Assembly: GCA_963664605.1 (NCBI GenBank)
Contig: OY761536.1
Coordinates: 3,224,001 to 3,288,000 of the forward strand
Length of the DNA: 64,000 bases
Reading direction: 5' to 3'
From: JAHOYW01 sp963664605
GTDB lineage: Bacteria > Verrucomicrobiota > Lentisphaeria > Victivallales > Victivallaceae
This document shows positions 1 to 8,441 of this stretch, piece by piece. A program made the translations under genes and the position numbers. The notes beneath the pieces were generated by a model. That model saw only the letters and a program-made list of their open reading frames with translations, was not told the origin of the DNA and ran no database searches. The stretch's first letter is position 1. Every line of letters begins with the position of its first letter.

Positions 1-642
1 GACCACAAACGCGCTTATGACGGTGACAAAGGACCAAACACCGGCGGAATGGGCTCATATTCCCCTGCCCCGGTAATCGACGATGCGATGATGGCACAAG
101 TCAAAACTGAAATACTCGATAACTTCCTCAAAGGTATTCAAGAGGAAGGGCTCAATTTTCATGGTCTGGTTTTCATCGGCATAATGGTTACTGACGCGGG
201 GCCTAAAGTCCTTGAGTTCAATGTCCGTTTCGGCGACCCTGAAGTCCAGTCGGTGATGTGCCGTTTTGAAGGCGATTTGCTCGACACTATGATAAAGACC
301 GTTGATGAATGCTTGAATGAAGCTGAATTGATCTGGTCAAAAGATCCGGCAGTTTGCATTGTCATGGCTTCCGGCGGCTATCCAATGTCTTACGAAAAAG
401 GCTATGAGATTTCAGGACTGGACGAAGCAGAGGCGGAAGGAGCAATAGTCTTCCACGCCGGGACTTCTGAAAAAGACGGCAAAATAGTTAATACCGGCGG
501 GCGTGTGCTTGGAGTTACGGCACGCGGGGCCACGGTGAAAGAAGCGGTCGATAAAGCTTATAAAGCTGTTGAAAAAATTTCGTGGCAGGACTGTTTCTGC
601 CGTAAAGATATAGCACACCGCGCTCTGGCGCGAGAAAAATAA
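1..642 (+). CDS. purD: Phosphoribosylamine-glycine ligase, C-terminal part (cut by window start)
   Basis: GAR synthetase joins 5-phosphoribosylamine and glycine with ATP in the second step of de novo purine synthesis, in the cytoplasm. The reading frame is open from base 1, so the start lies outside the window; 213 residues remain of a protein usually near 420. The visible part begins with DHKRAYDGDKGPNTGGMG, the conserved ATP-grasp segment of PurD. The FNVRFGDPE metal/ATP-binding motif and the C-terminal domain (TGGRVLGVTA) follow. A lipoprotein gene starts 17 bases downstream. The assignment rests on these family motifs and is firm. A separate AICAR transformylase gene at about 21.4 kb belongs to the same pathway but is not adjacent. 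Confidence 0.95.
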   Translation, partial: DHKRAYDGDKGPNTGGMGSYSPAPVIDDAMMAQVKTEILDNFLKGIQEEGLNFHGLVFIGIMVTDAGPKVLEFNVRFGDPEVQSVMCRFEGDLLDTMIKTVDECLNEAELIWSKDPAVCIVMASGGYPMSYEKGYEISGLDEAEAEGAIVFHAGTSEKDGKIVNTGGRVLGVTARGATVKEAVDKAYKAVEKISWQDCFCRKDIAHRALAREK

Positions 643-659
643 AACAAGGGGTTTTATCT

Positions 660-1055
660 ATGAAAAAAAGAATGTTAATTATGCTCGCCGCGCTTGTTAT
701 GGGATTTGTTATAACTGGATGCACCAGCCTTGAAACGTCAAAAAATTTTAATGGCCTGGGATTAACCGCAAATCGTTCAAAACCTATAGCTCATGTAAAT
801 GCAAGGGTTTTCGGAGTATTTCTCTTTGACGCTTTCCCGTTATTCTGCGGAAGCGTGAATAATACGGATAAAGTCGCAGCCTTTACAAATACAGTCAGTT
901 TGGAAAATGCAATGGGCTTAGCCACAAGGCGCGCACGCGGCATTGGCGCAACTAAATTTGTAAACGTCAATTCATATTATTACAGTCATTGGCTCTGGTA
1001 CACGCTAATTCTCTGGGAACGCCAGATGCAGGTATCAGGAACAGCTATTAAGTAA
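660..1055 (+). CDS. Small putative lipoprotein, function unknown
   Basis: A 131-residue protein with a lipoprotein signal peptide: Met-Lys-Lys-Lys-Arg, a hydrophobic stretch, then the lipobox VITGC with the modified Cys near residue 21. It should therefore be anchored in a membrane, probably the outer membrane, facing the periplasm. The mature part has a short hydrophobic patch (FGVFLFDAFPLF) and a C-terminal region with a Tyr/Trp cluster (YYYSHWLWYT). No family is recognised. It starts 17 bases after purD with AAGGGG upstream, and its stop is one base before the pabBC start, so it is probably cotranscribed with both. Nothing in the sequence links it to folate or purine synthesis. Confidence 0.75.
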   Translation: MKKRMLIMLAALVMGFVITGCTSLETSKNFNGLGLTANRSKPIAHVNARVFGVFLFDAFPLFCGSVNNTDKVAAFTNTVSLENAMGLATRRARGIGATKFVNVNSYYYSHWLWYTLILWERQMQVSGTAIK

Positions 1056-1056
1056 G

Positions 1057-2808
1057 ATGAAAAAAGGCTCAGTAGTTTGTCGTTTACCGGATAGTAAACA
1101 ATGGGGGATTTTCACTGCCCCCGTCAAACTCCTCAGCTGTACCAAGCTCAAGAATGTAAAAAACACCCTGAATGAACTTGAAAAAGCTTTAGAACAGGGT
1201 TTTTATGCCGCCGGTTTTATATCCTATGAAGCCGGCGCCGCTTTTGATGCGGCTTTTCCGGCACGCCCTTTAAATGACTTTCCTTTAGTATGGTTCGGGA
1301 TCTATGACAAAGCCCCGGAAATATTCGAACCTGAAAATGAAGAAATATTCGCTGCATGCGTAGATTTACAGCCGGAACTCTCAGAAGATGAATATCACAC
1401 CGCAATTGATGAAATACTCAACGATATTAAAGCCGGAAATATTTACCAGACTAATTTCACATTCCGGCTTTGCGGAGAACAAATAAATGACCCGTGGAGT
1501 TTATTCAAAGCGCTTTTTGTCAGGCATCCTATGCCATATGCCGCTTTTATCAATACCGGTGACTCGCAAATAGTATCGCTTTCTCCTGAGATGTTCCTGG
1601 AAAGGAGAGGAACCAGCCTCTTTAACAGCCCCATGAAAGGCACTATAAAGCGCAGTTGCGATCCGTTCAAGGACAGCAATAATGCCGGATTTTTGAAAAC
1701 CGACCCCAAAAACACCGCTGAAAACCTGATGATAGTAGATATGGTACGTAATGACCTGGGACGTATTTGTACTCCAGGCTCAATATACGTCGATCCTTTG
1801 TTCCATGTCGACAGCTACGCCACGCTCCACCAAATGATAAGCACAGTTCACGGCGAAATAAATCAGGATACTGGATTCAGCAGGATAGTTGAAGCTGTAT
1901 TCCCCGCCGCTTCAATAACCGGCGCCCCGAAAATCGCCGCAATGCACAGAATACATAAACTTGAAAAAAGCCCGCGCAAAATATATACCGGCTCAATAGC
2001 TTGTATTTATCCTAATCAGGACTTCTGTATGAATGTCGCAATCAGGACATTAGTCTGCTCTAAAAATTTTACTGAACTTGGAATCGGCGGCGGTATTGTT
2101 TATGACTCAGGCAAGAATGCCGAACTTGAAGAAGCGTTATTAAAAAGCAAATTTATCCATGCGGCTGAACCCGATTTCCAAATTCTGGAAACCATGCTGT
2201 TTGAAAACGGCATAGATGATTTTGATGAACATTTAAACAGGATGGCAAAAAGCGCGGAGTTTTTTAACTTCAGGTTTAATAAAAAAACAGCTGAAAAATT
2301 TGTAATCAAACGGATTGCCAGCCTGAAAACAAGCGCTCCTGTGAAAAGTCGCCTCAGGCTTTTGTTGAACTTTAAAGGAGAACTTGAACTACAAATTTTT
2401 CCATTGCAAACAAACGGCTGGGGAAAAGATTCGGCGAAGATAAAATTATCTAAAAAACATTGTTCCAGCAAAGATTTATTTTTGCAGCACAAAACAACCC
2501 GGCGCGAATTTTATAATGAACATTTCCATGAAGCTGTTGATGAAGGTTACGACGAAATAATTTTCACCAACGAACGCGGGGAACTCACCGAAGGGGCTAT
2601 TTCCAATATTTTCGTTCAGACACAGGATGGTTCATGGTATACGCCGCCGCTAAGCAGCGGCCTGCTCCCGGGGATATGGCGCTCTGGAGCAATTACAAAA
2701 CTGAATGCCCGGGAAAAACTTTTGTACATCGCAGACTTGAAAAACGCCAAACGAATAATTATCGGCAACTCCGTAAGAAAAGAAATTACAGTATCAACTG
2801 TAACCTGA
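1057..2808 (+). CDS. pabBC: Aminodeoxychorismate synthase component I fused to aminodeoxychorismate lyase
   Basis: A 583-residue cytoplasmic fusion for p-aminobenzoate synthesis in the folate pathway. Residues about 1-370 are the chorismate-binding PabB domain, with GNIYQTNFTF, SPMKGTIKR, ENLMIVDMVRNDLG, ITGAPK and GIGGGIVYDS. Residues about 370-583 are a PLP fold-type IV PabC-like lyase, with ETMLFENG, DEIIFTNERGELTEG and the C-terminal substrate segment SSGLLPGIWR. The first domain makes 4-amino-4-deoxychorismate and the second releases pyruvate to give PABA. Fusions of this order are known in other bacteria. The ATG is one base after the preceding stop, which implies translational coupling. 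The glutamine amidotransferase partner PabA is not in the window. A 6-bp hairpin (ACCTGA/TCAGGT) overlaps the stop codon. Confidence 0.93.
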   Translation: MKKGSVVCRLPDSKQWGIFTAPVKLLSCTKLKNVKNTLNELEKALEQGFYAAGFISYEAGAAFDAAFPARPLNDFPLVWFGIYDKAPEIFEPENEEIFAACVDLQPELSEDEYHTAIDEILNDIKAGNIYQTNFTFRLCGEQINDPWSLFKALFVRHPMPYAAFINTGDSQIVSLSPEMFLERRGTSLFNSPMKGTIKRSCDPFKDSNNAGFLKTDPKNTAENLMIVDMVRNDLGRICTPGSIYVDPLFHVDSYATLHQMISTVHGEINQDTGFSRIVEAVFPAASITGAPKIAAMHRIHKLEKSPRKIYTGSIACIYPNQDFCMNVAIRTLVCSKNFTELGIGGGIVYDSGKNAELEEALLKSKFIHAAEPDFQILETMLFENGIDDFDEHLNRMAKSAEFFNFRFNKKTAEKFVIKRIASLKTSAPVKSRLRLLLNFKGELELQIFPLQTNGWGKDSAKIKLSKKHCSSKDLFLQHKTTRREFYNEHFHEAVDEGYDEIIFTNERGELTEGAISNIFVQTQDGSWYTPPLSSGLLPGIWRSGAITKLNAREKLLYIADLKNAKRIIIGNSVRKEITVSTVT

Positions 2809-2845
2809 ACCACTCAGGTATCGACTACTTAAGATAATATCCAGC

Positions 2846-2873
2846 TTGTTTTTATAATCACTTAAGATATATT
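2846..2873 (+). promoter_or_regulatory. Possible sigma-70 promoter for the Sel1-repeat gene
   Basis: TTGTTT, a 16-base spacer and TATATT, ending 27 bases before the ATG at 2901. The 92-base gap after pabBC also has two near copies of ACTTAAGATA. This is pattern matching only. Confidence 0.35.
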
Positions 2874-2900
2874 AAACCTGAATTACAGGAACGTTTCATT

Positions 2901-3917
2901 ATGAAAAAAAAGAAAAAAATATTAATTTCAACAGCCTCAATCATCGTCGTGCTTTCAGTTGCCGCTGCTGTAGCGTGGAAATTCTACGGCAGGACTTATG
3001 AAGGAGCTAACGAGGTTCAAAGATTCAAAAATTATATCGAAATAAACTATCAGACTGCCGCGGGGAGAAAAAAAGCTATTGAAGAAAGAGCCGCAAATGG
3101 CGATTCCGTAGCTCAATATTATTTGGGTCTTTGCCATACGCAAGGCGGACTGGGAATTTCAAAAGACTATGGAAAAGCAATAGAATGGTGGAAAAAAGCA
3201 GCAAAAAACGGTAATACTTATGCTCAAATGAAATTATACGACTGCTACAGGCGAGGATTGTTCGGGCTCAAGAAAGATAAAGATGAAGCTGATAAATGGA
3301 ATAAGAAAGCAGGCATATCCTATAAAAAGGCGGCAGAAGCAGGAAATATCGAAGCTCAATATCAGTTGGCTAATTTATACGCAAGAGGATATGCAGGCAT
3401 TCCCAAAAATAACGAAGAAGCTTTTAAATGGTATAAAAAAGCAGCGGAAAACGGTAATTCCAAGGCTCAACTAAGGTTGGGATTCTGCTATGACACCGGC
3501 ATGTTAAAGACACCAAAAAGCAGAAGTGAAGCGGAAAAATGGTATAAAAAAGCAATAGCACAGGGCAATGTCGGCGCAATGCAGTTATTGGGAGGTTTAT
3601 ACGCAAAATCAGGCGACTATGAAAAAGCTATTAAGCAATGGGAAAAAACTTTGACCAAAAGGAGCGTTTGGGGAGAATTTTGCCTGATGCGCTGTTATGA
3701 ACTTGGCTTAGGCGTTCCTCAAAATGATAAAAAAGCGGCAGAATATCTGAATAACATCAAAAAAAGACTGAGAAGGCGGGCTCCGGCATTTTTAGGCTAT
3801 GCGTATTATTATGGACAGTACGGATTGCCCCATGACAAAGCGAAAGGCAAAATATATCTTAAAGAAGCAGCTAAAAATGGTAATAAGCGGGCTGCCGAAA
3901 TACTGCTAAAAATGTAA
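2901..3917 (+). CDS. Sel1-like repeat (TPR-related) protein with N-terminal membrane anchor
   Basis: A 338-residue protein. After a poly-Lys start, residues about 6-27 form one hydrophobic segment (ILISTASIIVVLSVAAAVAW), probably an uncleaved anchor or signal peptide. The remainder therefore lies outside the cytoplasm. Residues about 70-335 are Sel1-type repeats of roughly 36-38 residues, with AQYYLGLCHTQGG, KAIEWWKKAAKNGN, AQYQLANLYARGYAG and AFKWYKKAAENGN as typical units. Sel1 solenoids usually mediate protein-protein contacts, but the partner cannot be told here. A GGAACG element sits before the ATG. The gene is preceded by pabBC on the same strand and followed by tRNA-Ser. Confidence 0.88.
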   Translation: MKKKKKILISTASIIVVLSVAAAVAWKFYGRTYEGANEVQRFKNYIEINYQTAAGRKKAIEERAANGDSVAQYYLGLCHTQGGLGISKDYGKAIEWWKKAAKNGNTYAQMKLYDCYRRGLFGLKKDKDEADKWNKKAGISYKKAAEAGNIEAQYQLANLYARGYAGIPKNNEEAFKWYKKAAENGNSKAQLRLGFCYDTGMLKTPKSRSEAEKWYKKAIAQGNVGAMQLLGGLYAKSGDYEKAIKQWEKTLTKRSVWGEFCLMRCYELGLGVPQNDKKAAEYLNNIKKRLRRRAPAFLGYAYYYGQYGLPHDKAKGKIYLKEAAKNGNKRAAEILLKM

Positions 3918-4018
3918 GCCCGTAAAATCCTGAACTGGTTTTATCTCATCAATATTGCAATAATTCATTCATGCCATTTCAAAAATTATAAATTTTTAAT
4001 ATTTTTTTCATTTTGAAC

Positions 4019-4046
4019 TTGATGCTTTGCAAGATTGCGCTATACT
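4019..4046 (+). promoter_or_regulatory. Promoter of tRNA-Ser
   Basis: TTGATG, a 16-base spacer and TATACT place transcription start near 4053, about a dozen bases upstream of the mature tRNA 5' end at 4066. The spacing and the -10 box (5 of 6 consensus) are good. Confidence 0.6.
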
Positions 4047-4065
4047 ATATCTCCCACAAACAGTC

Positions 4066-4156
<91 letters not shown>

Positions 4157-4231
4157 CTTTGTATTTTACATCTCCTAATACGCCTCAATTTTTTAGATTT
4201 ATCGAGCTTAGCGATTTGATTAATATAAACA

Positions 4232-4257
4232 AAGGCAGGGCGAATTGGCCCTGCCTT
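4232..4257. terminator. Perfect 10-bp hairpin, probable terminator
   Basis: AAGGCAGGGC and GCCCTGCCTT flank a 6-base loop. T-rich sequence lies on the minus-strand 3' side (TTTGTTTATATTA), with a weaker tract on the plus side. It could end tRNA-Ser transcription or back up the terminator of the Lys-rich lipoprotein gene. Confidence 0.5.
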
Positions 4258-4275
4258 ATGTTTGAATGAGTTAAA

Positions 4276-4309
4276 TCTATGTGCGAGGTAACCCGCACAT
4301 AGACTTTTT
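4276..4309. terminator. 10-bp hairpin with T tract, probable bidirectional terminator
   Basis: TCTATGTGCG and CGCACATAGA flank an 8-base loop. On the plus strand CTTTTTT follows directly, giving a rho-independent form. On the minus strand the hairpin lies just past the stop of the lipoprotein gene that ends at 4312. Confidence 0.6.
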
Positions 4310-4311
4310 TA

Positions 4312-5334
4312 CTATTTGGCTGCTGGAGTAGTAGTTTTTTCTTTTACTTCAGTTACCGCAGAAGCCTTAACAGCTTTAGCTTTTTTAGCAGCTTCGTCAG
4401 CTTTGCGCTTGGCCATAGCAGCTTTATACTCCGCCATTTGTTTTTTACGGATTTCGGCTATTTTTGCACGATAGGCCTTAGGATCTTTTTTACGCAGTTC
4501 CTGCAGAGCTTTGTATTCGTTGTATTTTTTCATTCTGGCAGCATAAAGAGTGGGATTGGTTTTCTTGAGTTTTTCCATCTCTTCCTTGAAGGCAGCTTCG
4601 CGCCTTTCCTTTTGCTTCTTACGGAATTCTATCATTTTTTTCTGATAGGCTTTAGGATCTTTTTCGCGTAGTTCCTGTAAGGCTTTATATTCCTTGTAAT
4701 TTGCCATTTCAGCAGCATAACGTTTAGGATCAGTTTTCTTGATTTTCTCCATTTGTTTCATGAAAGCCGCTTCCTGTTCAGCCATACGTTCTTTACGAAT
4801 CTCAGCCAGCTTTGCCTGATAAGCTTTCGGGTCTTTCTCACGCAAATTTTCCAGTTCTTTATATTCGTTATACCTTTTCATTTCAGCGGCATAGCGTTTA
4901 GGATCTGTTTTTTTGATTTTCTCCATGCGTTTCATGAATGCCGCTTCCTGTTCCACTTTTTGTTTTTTACGTATTTCAGCCATTTTGGCTTTGTAAGCTT
5001 TGGGATCTTTTTTACGCAATTCCTGAAGAGCTTTGTATTCATTATGGCGTTTCATTTCGGCAGCATAACGTTTAGGATCAGTCTTTTTCAGTTTTTCCAT
5101 TCGCTTCATAAAAGCAGCTTCACGTCTTGCCGCTCTTGCTTTGCGGCTAGTTGTTCTTTTGGCAGCTTTGGCTTTCTGACCTGCTTCTTTCTTTATTGCG
5201 GCTTTACATCTTGAACATAGAATGGGCTTTGCTTTTTCAGGCTTTTCAGCTTTCTTTTTTGTTCCAAAGATTTCACAGGCGCTAAAGAGAACGACAACAG
5301 CTAAACTCATTACAAAAATTTTCAGAATCTTCAT
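4312..5334 (-). CDS. Lys/Ala-rich lipoprotein with four 58-residue tandem repeats
   Basis: A 340-residue predicted lipoprotein with signal peptide and lipobox LFSAC (Cys20), followed by a short Lys-rich linker with one CSRC pair. Residues 73-304 are four near-identical 58-residue units. Each splits into two related halves of about 29 residues, built around KKTDPKRYAAEM and RKKDPKAYKAKM, so eight half-units in all. The charge pattern (K/R alternating with E, no Gly, few Pro) predicts long rigid alpha-helix or coiled coil. The tail is Ala/Lys/Thr-rich. The start has AAGGA upstream. It lies 108 bases beyond the last type II secretion gene on the same strand, so a role around the secretion envelope is possible but unproven. 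No family is recognised. Confidence 0.8.
   Translation of the reverse strand: MKILKIFVMSLAVVVLFSACEIFGTKKKAEKPEKAKPILCSRCKAAIKKEAGQKAKAAKRTTSRKARAARREAAFMKRMEKLKKTDPKRYAAEMKRHNEYKALQELRKKDPKAYKAKMAEIRKKQKVEQEAAFMKRMEKIKKTDPKRYAAEMKRYNEYKELENLREKDPKAYQAKLAEIRKERMAEQEAAFMKQMEKIKKTDPKRYAAEMANYKEYKALQELREKDPKAYQKKMIEFRKKQKERREAAFKEEMEKLKKTNPTLYAARMKKYNEYKALQELRKKDPKAYRAKIAEIRKKQMAEYKAAMAKRKADEAAKKAKAVKASAVTEVKEKTTTPAAK
4423..5118 (-). repeat. Four tandem 174-bp coding repeats
   Basis: Encodes the four 58-residue units of the Lys-rich lipoprotein. Units begin with Ala-Ala-Phe at residues 73, 131, 189 and 247 and stay in register without indels. The middle two units are most alike; the last is the most diverged (KKTNPTLYAARM). 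Confidence 0.85.
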
Positions 5335-5380
5335 GATTTTTCCTTTGGGTTGCTCTTGCTGAATCCTTATTCTGCAAGAT

Positions 5381-5410
5381 AGTTTTAAGTTTTAGGGTTA
5401 AGTTTTAAGC
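5381..5410. repeat. Intergenic AGTTTTAAG-type direct repeat (copy 1)
   Basis: Contains AGTTTTAAG and TTAAGTTTTAAG in direct orientation between gspK and the repeat lipoprotein. A related sequence occurs at 31680-31709. Function unknown. Confidence 0.45.
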
Positions 5411-5442
5411 TTTTGTTTATTCTTTTTTCCTCCTTGTTTTTG

Positions 5443-6432
5443 TTAGTAAAATGTAAATTGGTGATATTGAAAAGTTGCCTTGGCACTTGGAATATATTGA
5501 AATGAACAAATCAAGGTTGTTCCGGGATTTGATTTGCTGTATGTATTGATGACCAAAGTATAAAAACCTGATTCCATAGTACTGAAATATGTTGTGAGTT
5601 TGGTTTTTAAGCCTGGTTCCAGGGATTCTGCTAACGGGGTGTTGTCTGTTTTCCATTTTTTCATGGCTTCGGTAACCTGTTCCATTTCCCTGTCGGTCAA
5701 TTTGCATTTGCTTTTGATTAGTTCCGGCGGAGAAGCAAAAAGATTGGGACGGCCTCTGGTATTATTCATTTTTTCCGGCGGGATTAATCTAAACATAGGA
5801 ATCCTGCCGTATTTATCAATAGTAAAATATTCATCAAATCCGGGAACATACATTATTTCCTGCGCAAACTGCAGTTTGTTATTGCGCGGAAGATTATAAA
5901 GCTCTTGCTGCTGATAGCCGCCTTTTTCCATGCCGTTAACGCTCAAAAGGTCGTTGCGGTCAGCATAATCATGCAGTCTTGCGCAGAACATCACAAATTC
6001 CGGGTCAGCTGGCTGAGTAACATCCTGTTTAAACAAACCATTAAGGCTGGAATCCGGAGACGAACCTGAAATATCAATTCCAGACATCATATCCTCTATT
6101 TGAAAGCTTATCGGGCGTTCGTAATAATTCAGATTGTGAATTACATTGTCAGCAAGATAACGTTCACTATCATCAAGCTCTTCTGAAATTGAATCAAGGT
6201 TGCGGTTGGTATATTTGCGGCGGTCTGCCATTAAGAGCCAGCGTATTCGTGCCGCGGCTCCTTCCGCTACATAAAATGAACGGGTAAAACCGGTAAAAGT
6301 CGAAGACTCGAAAGCCGCGTACTGCGACATGGCTACCGCAGAAGCGGCCAGTATCGACACGACCAATATCATGCACAATACCGCTATTAACGCTATGCCT
6401 GATTCTTTGTTGTTATGCTTCTTTGTCTTCAT
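5443..6432 (-). CDS. gspK: Type II secretion minor pseudopilin GspK-like
   Basis: A 329-residue protein, last gene of the secretion operon. The N-terminus (GIALIAVLCMILVVSILAAS) is a pilin-type hydrophobic helix in which the usual Phe/Glu pair is replaced, as is typical of GspK. The size, far above other pseudopilins, also fits. GspK caps the pseudopilus with GspI and GspJ in the periplasm. The long soluble domain contains ADRNDLLSVNGME, which resembles the helix-hairpin region of GspK proteins. Its ATG overlaps the gspJ stop as ATGA, so translation is coupled. Family assignment rests on the leader, size and position after G-H-I-J. Confidence 0.82.
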   Translation of the reverse strand: MKTKKHNNKESGIALIAVLCMILVVSILAASAVAMSQYAAFESSTFTGFTRSFYVAEGAAARIRWLLMADRRKYTNRNLDSISEELDDSERYLADNVIHNLNYYERPISFQIEDMMSGIDISGSSPDSSLNGLFKQDVTQPADPEFVMFCARLHDYADRNDLLSVNGMEKGGYQQQELYNLPRNNKLQFAQEIMYVPGFDEYFTIDKYGRIPMFRLIPPEKMNNTRGRPNLFASPPELIKSKCKLTDREMEQVTEAMKKWKTDNTPLAESLEPGLKTKLTTYFSTMESGFYTLVINTYSKSNPGTTLICSFQYIPSAKATFQYHQFTFY

Positions 6433-7073
6433 TTCACTACTGTTTCTCTTTTTCCGTATTCTGTCTCAAAACTGCTCCCGGCGGTTCTTCGCAGCCAGGA
6501 AACTTTTCTACCGTTTTTAAATTTTATCGTCATCTGTATCCCCAACGGGATATTTTTTTCTATTTCCTCGTTCCAATCAGAACTCCAGATGATACCGTTT
6601 TCTTCCCGGTCAGCGTAAAGAAATGAAATGCTTTCCACATCATGTGCAATCACTTCCTTCTGGCAGGTTGACGCCAAGTCTTCATTCAACCAGTACAAAA
6701 TCGGAGTGTGCCGATAGTAGGCGACTAAATCATCGTTTTCCTGAACCAGTTTTATGAAGCGGATTCCGCCTTTTTTGATATTGGTCGCCCGGTGCAAATA
6801 CCCCAGGGTAACTTGATTGGAATCCCCCTTGAAAACCAAACTGTCTTTTAAATTCTTATCCTGCCATTTAAATGGAACCGCATTTCGGAAAGCATAATCA
6901 ACCACCCGGTCAATAGTTTGATATGCTTTGAGGCTTTTTGTATGTTTTTTGATCCGGCTCCATGAACGTTGCATAGTAAACAAAGTCGTCGCTATCAACA
7001 AAGATACGACCGCAAATATCCCCAGCGCAATAACGACTTCAACAAGAGTAAAAGATGCTTTCGTTCTTTTCAT
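6429..7073 (-). CDS. gspJ: Type II secretion minor pseudopilin GspJ-like
   Basis: A 214-residue pilin-like protein. The prepilin leader is KRTKAS followed by FTLVEVVIALGIFAVVSLL, with Glu at +5 and Ser rather than Gly at -1. The mature part is rich in beta segments, and the length and operon position match GspJ, a tip subunit with GspI and GspK. The start overlaps the gspI stop as ATGA, and the end overlaps gspK likewise. The designation H/I/J within the operon is inferred from order and size. Confidence 0.8.
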   Translation of the reverse strand: MKRTKASFTLVEVVIALGIFAVVSLLIATTLFTMQRSWSRIKKHTKSLKAYQTIDRVVDYAFRNAVPFKWQDKNLKDSLVFKGDSNQVTLGYLHRATNIKKGGIRFIKLVQENDDLVAYYRHTPILYWLNEDLASTCQKEVIAHDVESISFLYADREENGIIWSSDWNEEIEKNIPLGIQMTIKFKNGRKVSWLRRTAGSSFETEYGKRETVVK

Positions 7074-7471
7074 TTATCCAGATCTCCAATTATACGTTCG
7101 ACAGTCACGGAGTCAAGGATTTTATCATTTTTATCTTTTATAACTATCCGCATAGCAACCAGGGTTTGACCATCGGCGGATTCTTCAACACCTTCAGGCA
7201 GCCCCTGAGGAGAATCGAAAGAACATTCGACTTTGTATTCACCGACCGGGAAAAAACGTTCATCAATATTAGCAGCAGAGCCAGCCTTATTCAGCATATA
7301 ATATTCCACCGCCTGAGTGAGCAGATGAGTATTTTCCCACCGTTGAGCAGCTTTGTTTGCCCGTTTGGAAGCAGAGCCCATGAGCAGTAGAAATGTCACC
7401 ACGGACATACTTAAGATGCTTAGTGCAATTATAACTTCTATGAGGGTGAATTTTTTAGTTTTACAATTCAT
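7070..7471 (-). CDS. gspI: Type II secretion minor pseudopilin GspI-like
   Basis: A 133-residue pilin-like protein. The leader CKTKK precedes FTLIEVIIALSILSMSVVT, with Glu5 present and Lys at -1. Its short length, the FTLIEVIIALSI motif and the position between H and J fit GspI, the initiator of the pseudopilus tip. The mature domain includes ANKAAQRWENTHLLTQAVEYYML, divided here as AANKAAQ and VEYYML for reference. The ATG overlaps the gspH stop by four bases. Confidence 0.8.
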   Translation of the reverse strand: MNCKTKKFTLIEVIIALSILSMSVVTFLLLMGSASKRANKAAQRWENTHLLTQAVEYYMLNKAGSAANIDERFFPVGEYKVECSFDSPQGLPEGVEESADGQTLVAMRIVIKDKNDKILDSVTVERIIGDLDK

Positions 7472-7944
7472 TTCTTCTGGCTCAACTCCTCTGTCACGAC
7501 ACTACCGGAAAGCGGCGAAATACTTATTTGAAATTTATGTTTTTTCAATTCAAGGCATACGTTGTTGCCGCCGCCAGTACCGTCCGGATAAAACTTAAAC
7601 AGAAGAGTGTTTTCACCTTCCGTTTCTACTTCTTCGTTATTCAATGAAAGTTTTATTTCCTCAGGAACAGACATTTCTATCGAGGATGATTTTTGTTCAT
7701 CACCGCTTTCCTGCGGCATAAAAATGCGATGATTTTCAGAGTCAAAAACAACCGTGGTATTAATCCCCTGGCAGGCAGCGTTGTTACGTGCCTGCGCGAG
7801 GATTTTACTGAACTCATTGACCTTACTTTCCAGAGAAATAAAAGCCGGCAGTTTCCCGACCCGCATAATAACAACCGTACTAAGCATACCGGCAATAACA
7901 ATCACCGCGACAAGTTCAATGATAGTGTAGTTGTTGCTTTTCAA
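7468..7944 (-). CDS. gspH: Type II secretion minor pseudopilin GspH-like
   Basis: A 158-residue pilin-like protein beginning with TTG; an AAGGA Shine-Dalgarno eight or nine bases upstream supports this start, and no ATG is available before the leader. The leader KSNN precedes YTIIELVAVIVIAGMLSTV, with Tyr instead of Phe at +1, Glu at +5 and Asn at -1. The mature domain has ARNNAACQGINTTVVFDSE, which resembles the ARxxA stretch of GspH/FimT proteins. It sits 40 bases downstream of gspG. Confidence 0.8.
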   Translation of the reverse strand: MKSNNYTIIELVAVIVIAGMLSTVVIMRVGKLPAFISLESKVNEFSKILAQARNNAACQGINTTVVFDSENHRIFMPQESGDEQKSSSIEMSVPEEIKLSLNNEEVETEGENTLLFKFYPDGTGGGNNVCLELKKHKFQISISPLSGSVVTEELSQKK

Positions 7945-7984
7945 ATAAATAATTCCTTCGAATGTGTTATGTTAAGATAAAAGC

Positions 7985-8413
7985 CTACTCTGTTATTGTG
8001 CCATGATTGCTTATGTCCGCAGCGTCGCCTTCCCCGCCGGGTTGTTTATCGCTGCCATAGCTGATTAGGTCATAATCCCCCTGTTCACCCGGAACCGTAT
8101 AAACATAATCAGCCCCCCACGGGTCTTTAGGTACACTTTGTTTGAGATAAGGGCCGTCCCATTTATCATCGTTTGCGACGTTTTCCTCAAGTTCACGCAG
8201 ACCATGTTCAGCATCCGGGAGTCTTTTCAAGTCAAGTTGGAAATCAAATATCGCCTGTTCCAGCAACCTTATCTGGGTCTTAGCTGTATTTACTCTGGCG
8301 CGTTTCATATGCCTGAGATATAAAGGGGTTGCCATTGCAGCCAAAAGACCAATAATAACAATCACTATTACCATTTCCATCATGGTGTAATTTCTACGGC
8401 GTTTACTTTTCAC
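7985..8413 (-). CDS. gspG: Type II secretion major pseudopilin GspG
   Basis: A 142-residue major pseudopilin. The leader KSKRRRN precedes YTMMEMVIVIVIIGLLAA, with Glu5 present and Asn at -1. The globular part contains the GspG hallmarks: LPDAEHGLRELEEN, WDGPYLKQSVPKDPWG and a C-terminal calcium-loop-like segment GSDKQPGGEGDAADI. It polymerises into the periplasmic pseudopilus that drives substrate through the secretin. It begins with GTG, and a near-perfect AAGGAGG eight bases upstream supports that start and suggests high expression. It lies downstream of the small lipoprotein and upstream of H-I-J-K. Confidence 0.92.
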   Translation of the reverse strand: MKSKRRRNYTMMEMVIVIVIIGLLAAMATPLYLRHMKRARVNTAKTQIRLLEQAIFDFQLDLKRLPDAEHGLRELEENVANDDKWDGPYLKQSVPKDPWGADYVYTVPGEQGDYDLISYGSDKQPGGEGDAADISNHGTITE

Positions 8414-8441
8414 TTTCTAATCCTCCTTATTGTTTTTTTTG

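Noticed and set aside
4438..5214. Plus-strand open frames of 77 and 153 codons rich in Phe
   Set aside because: They are antisense shadows of the Lys-rich repeat lipoprotein; AAA/AAG codons read as Phe/Leu on the other strand, and there is no ribosome site.
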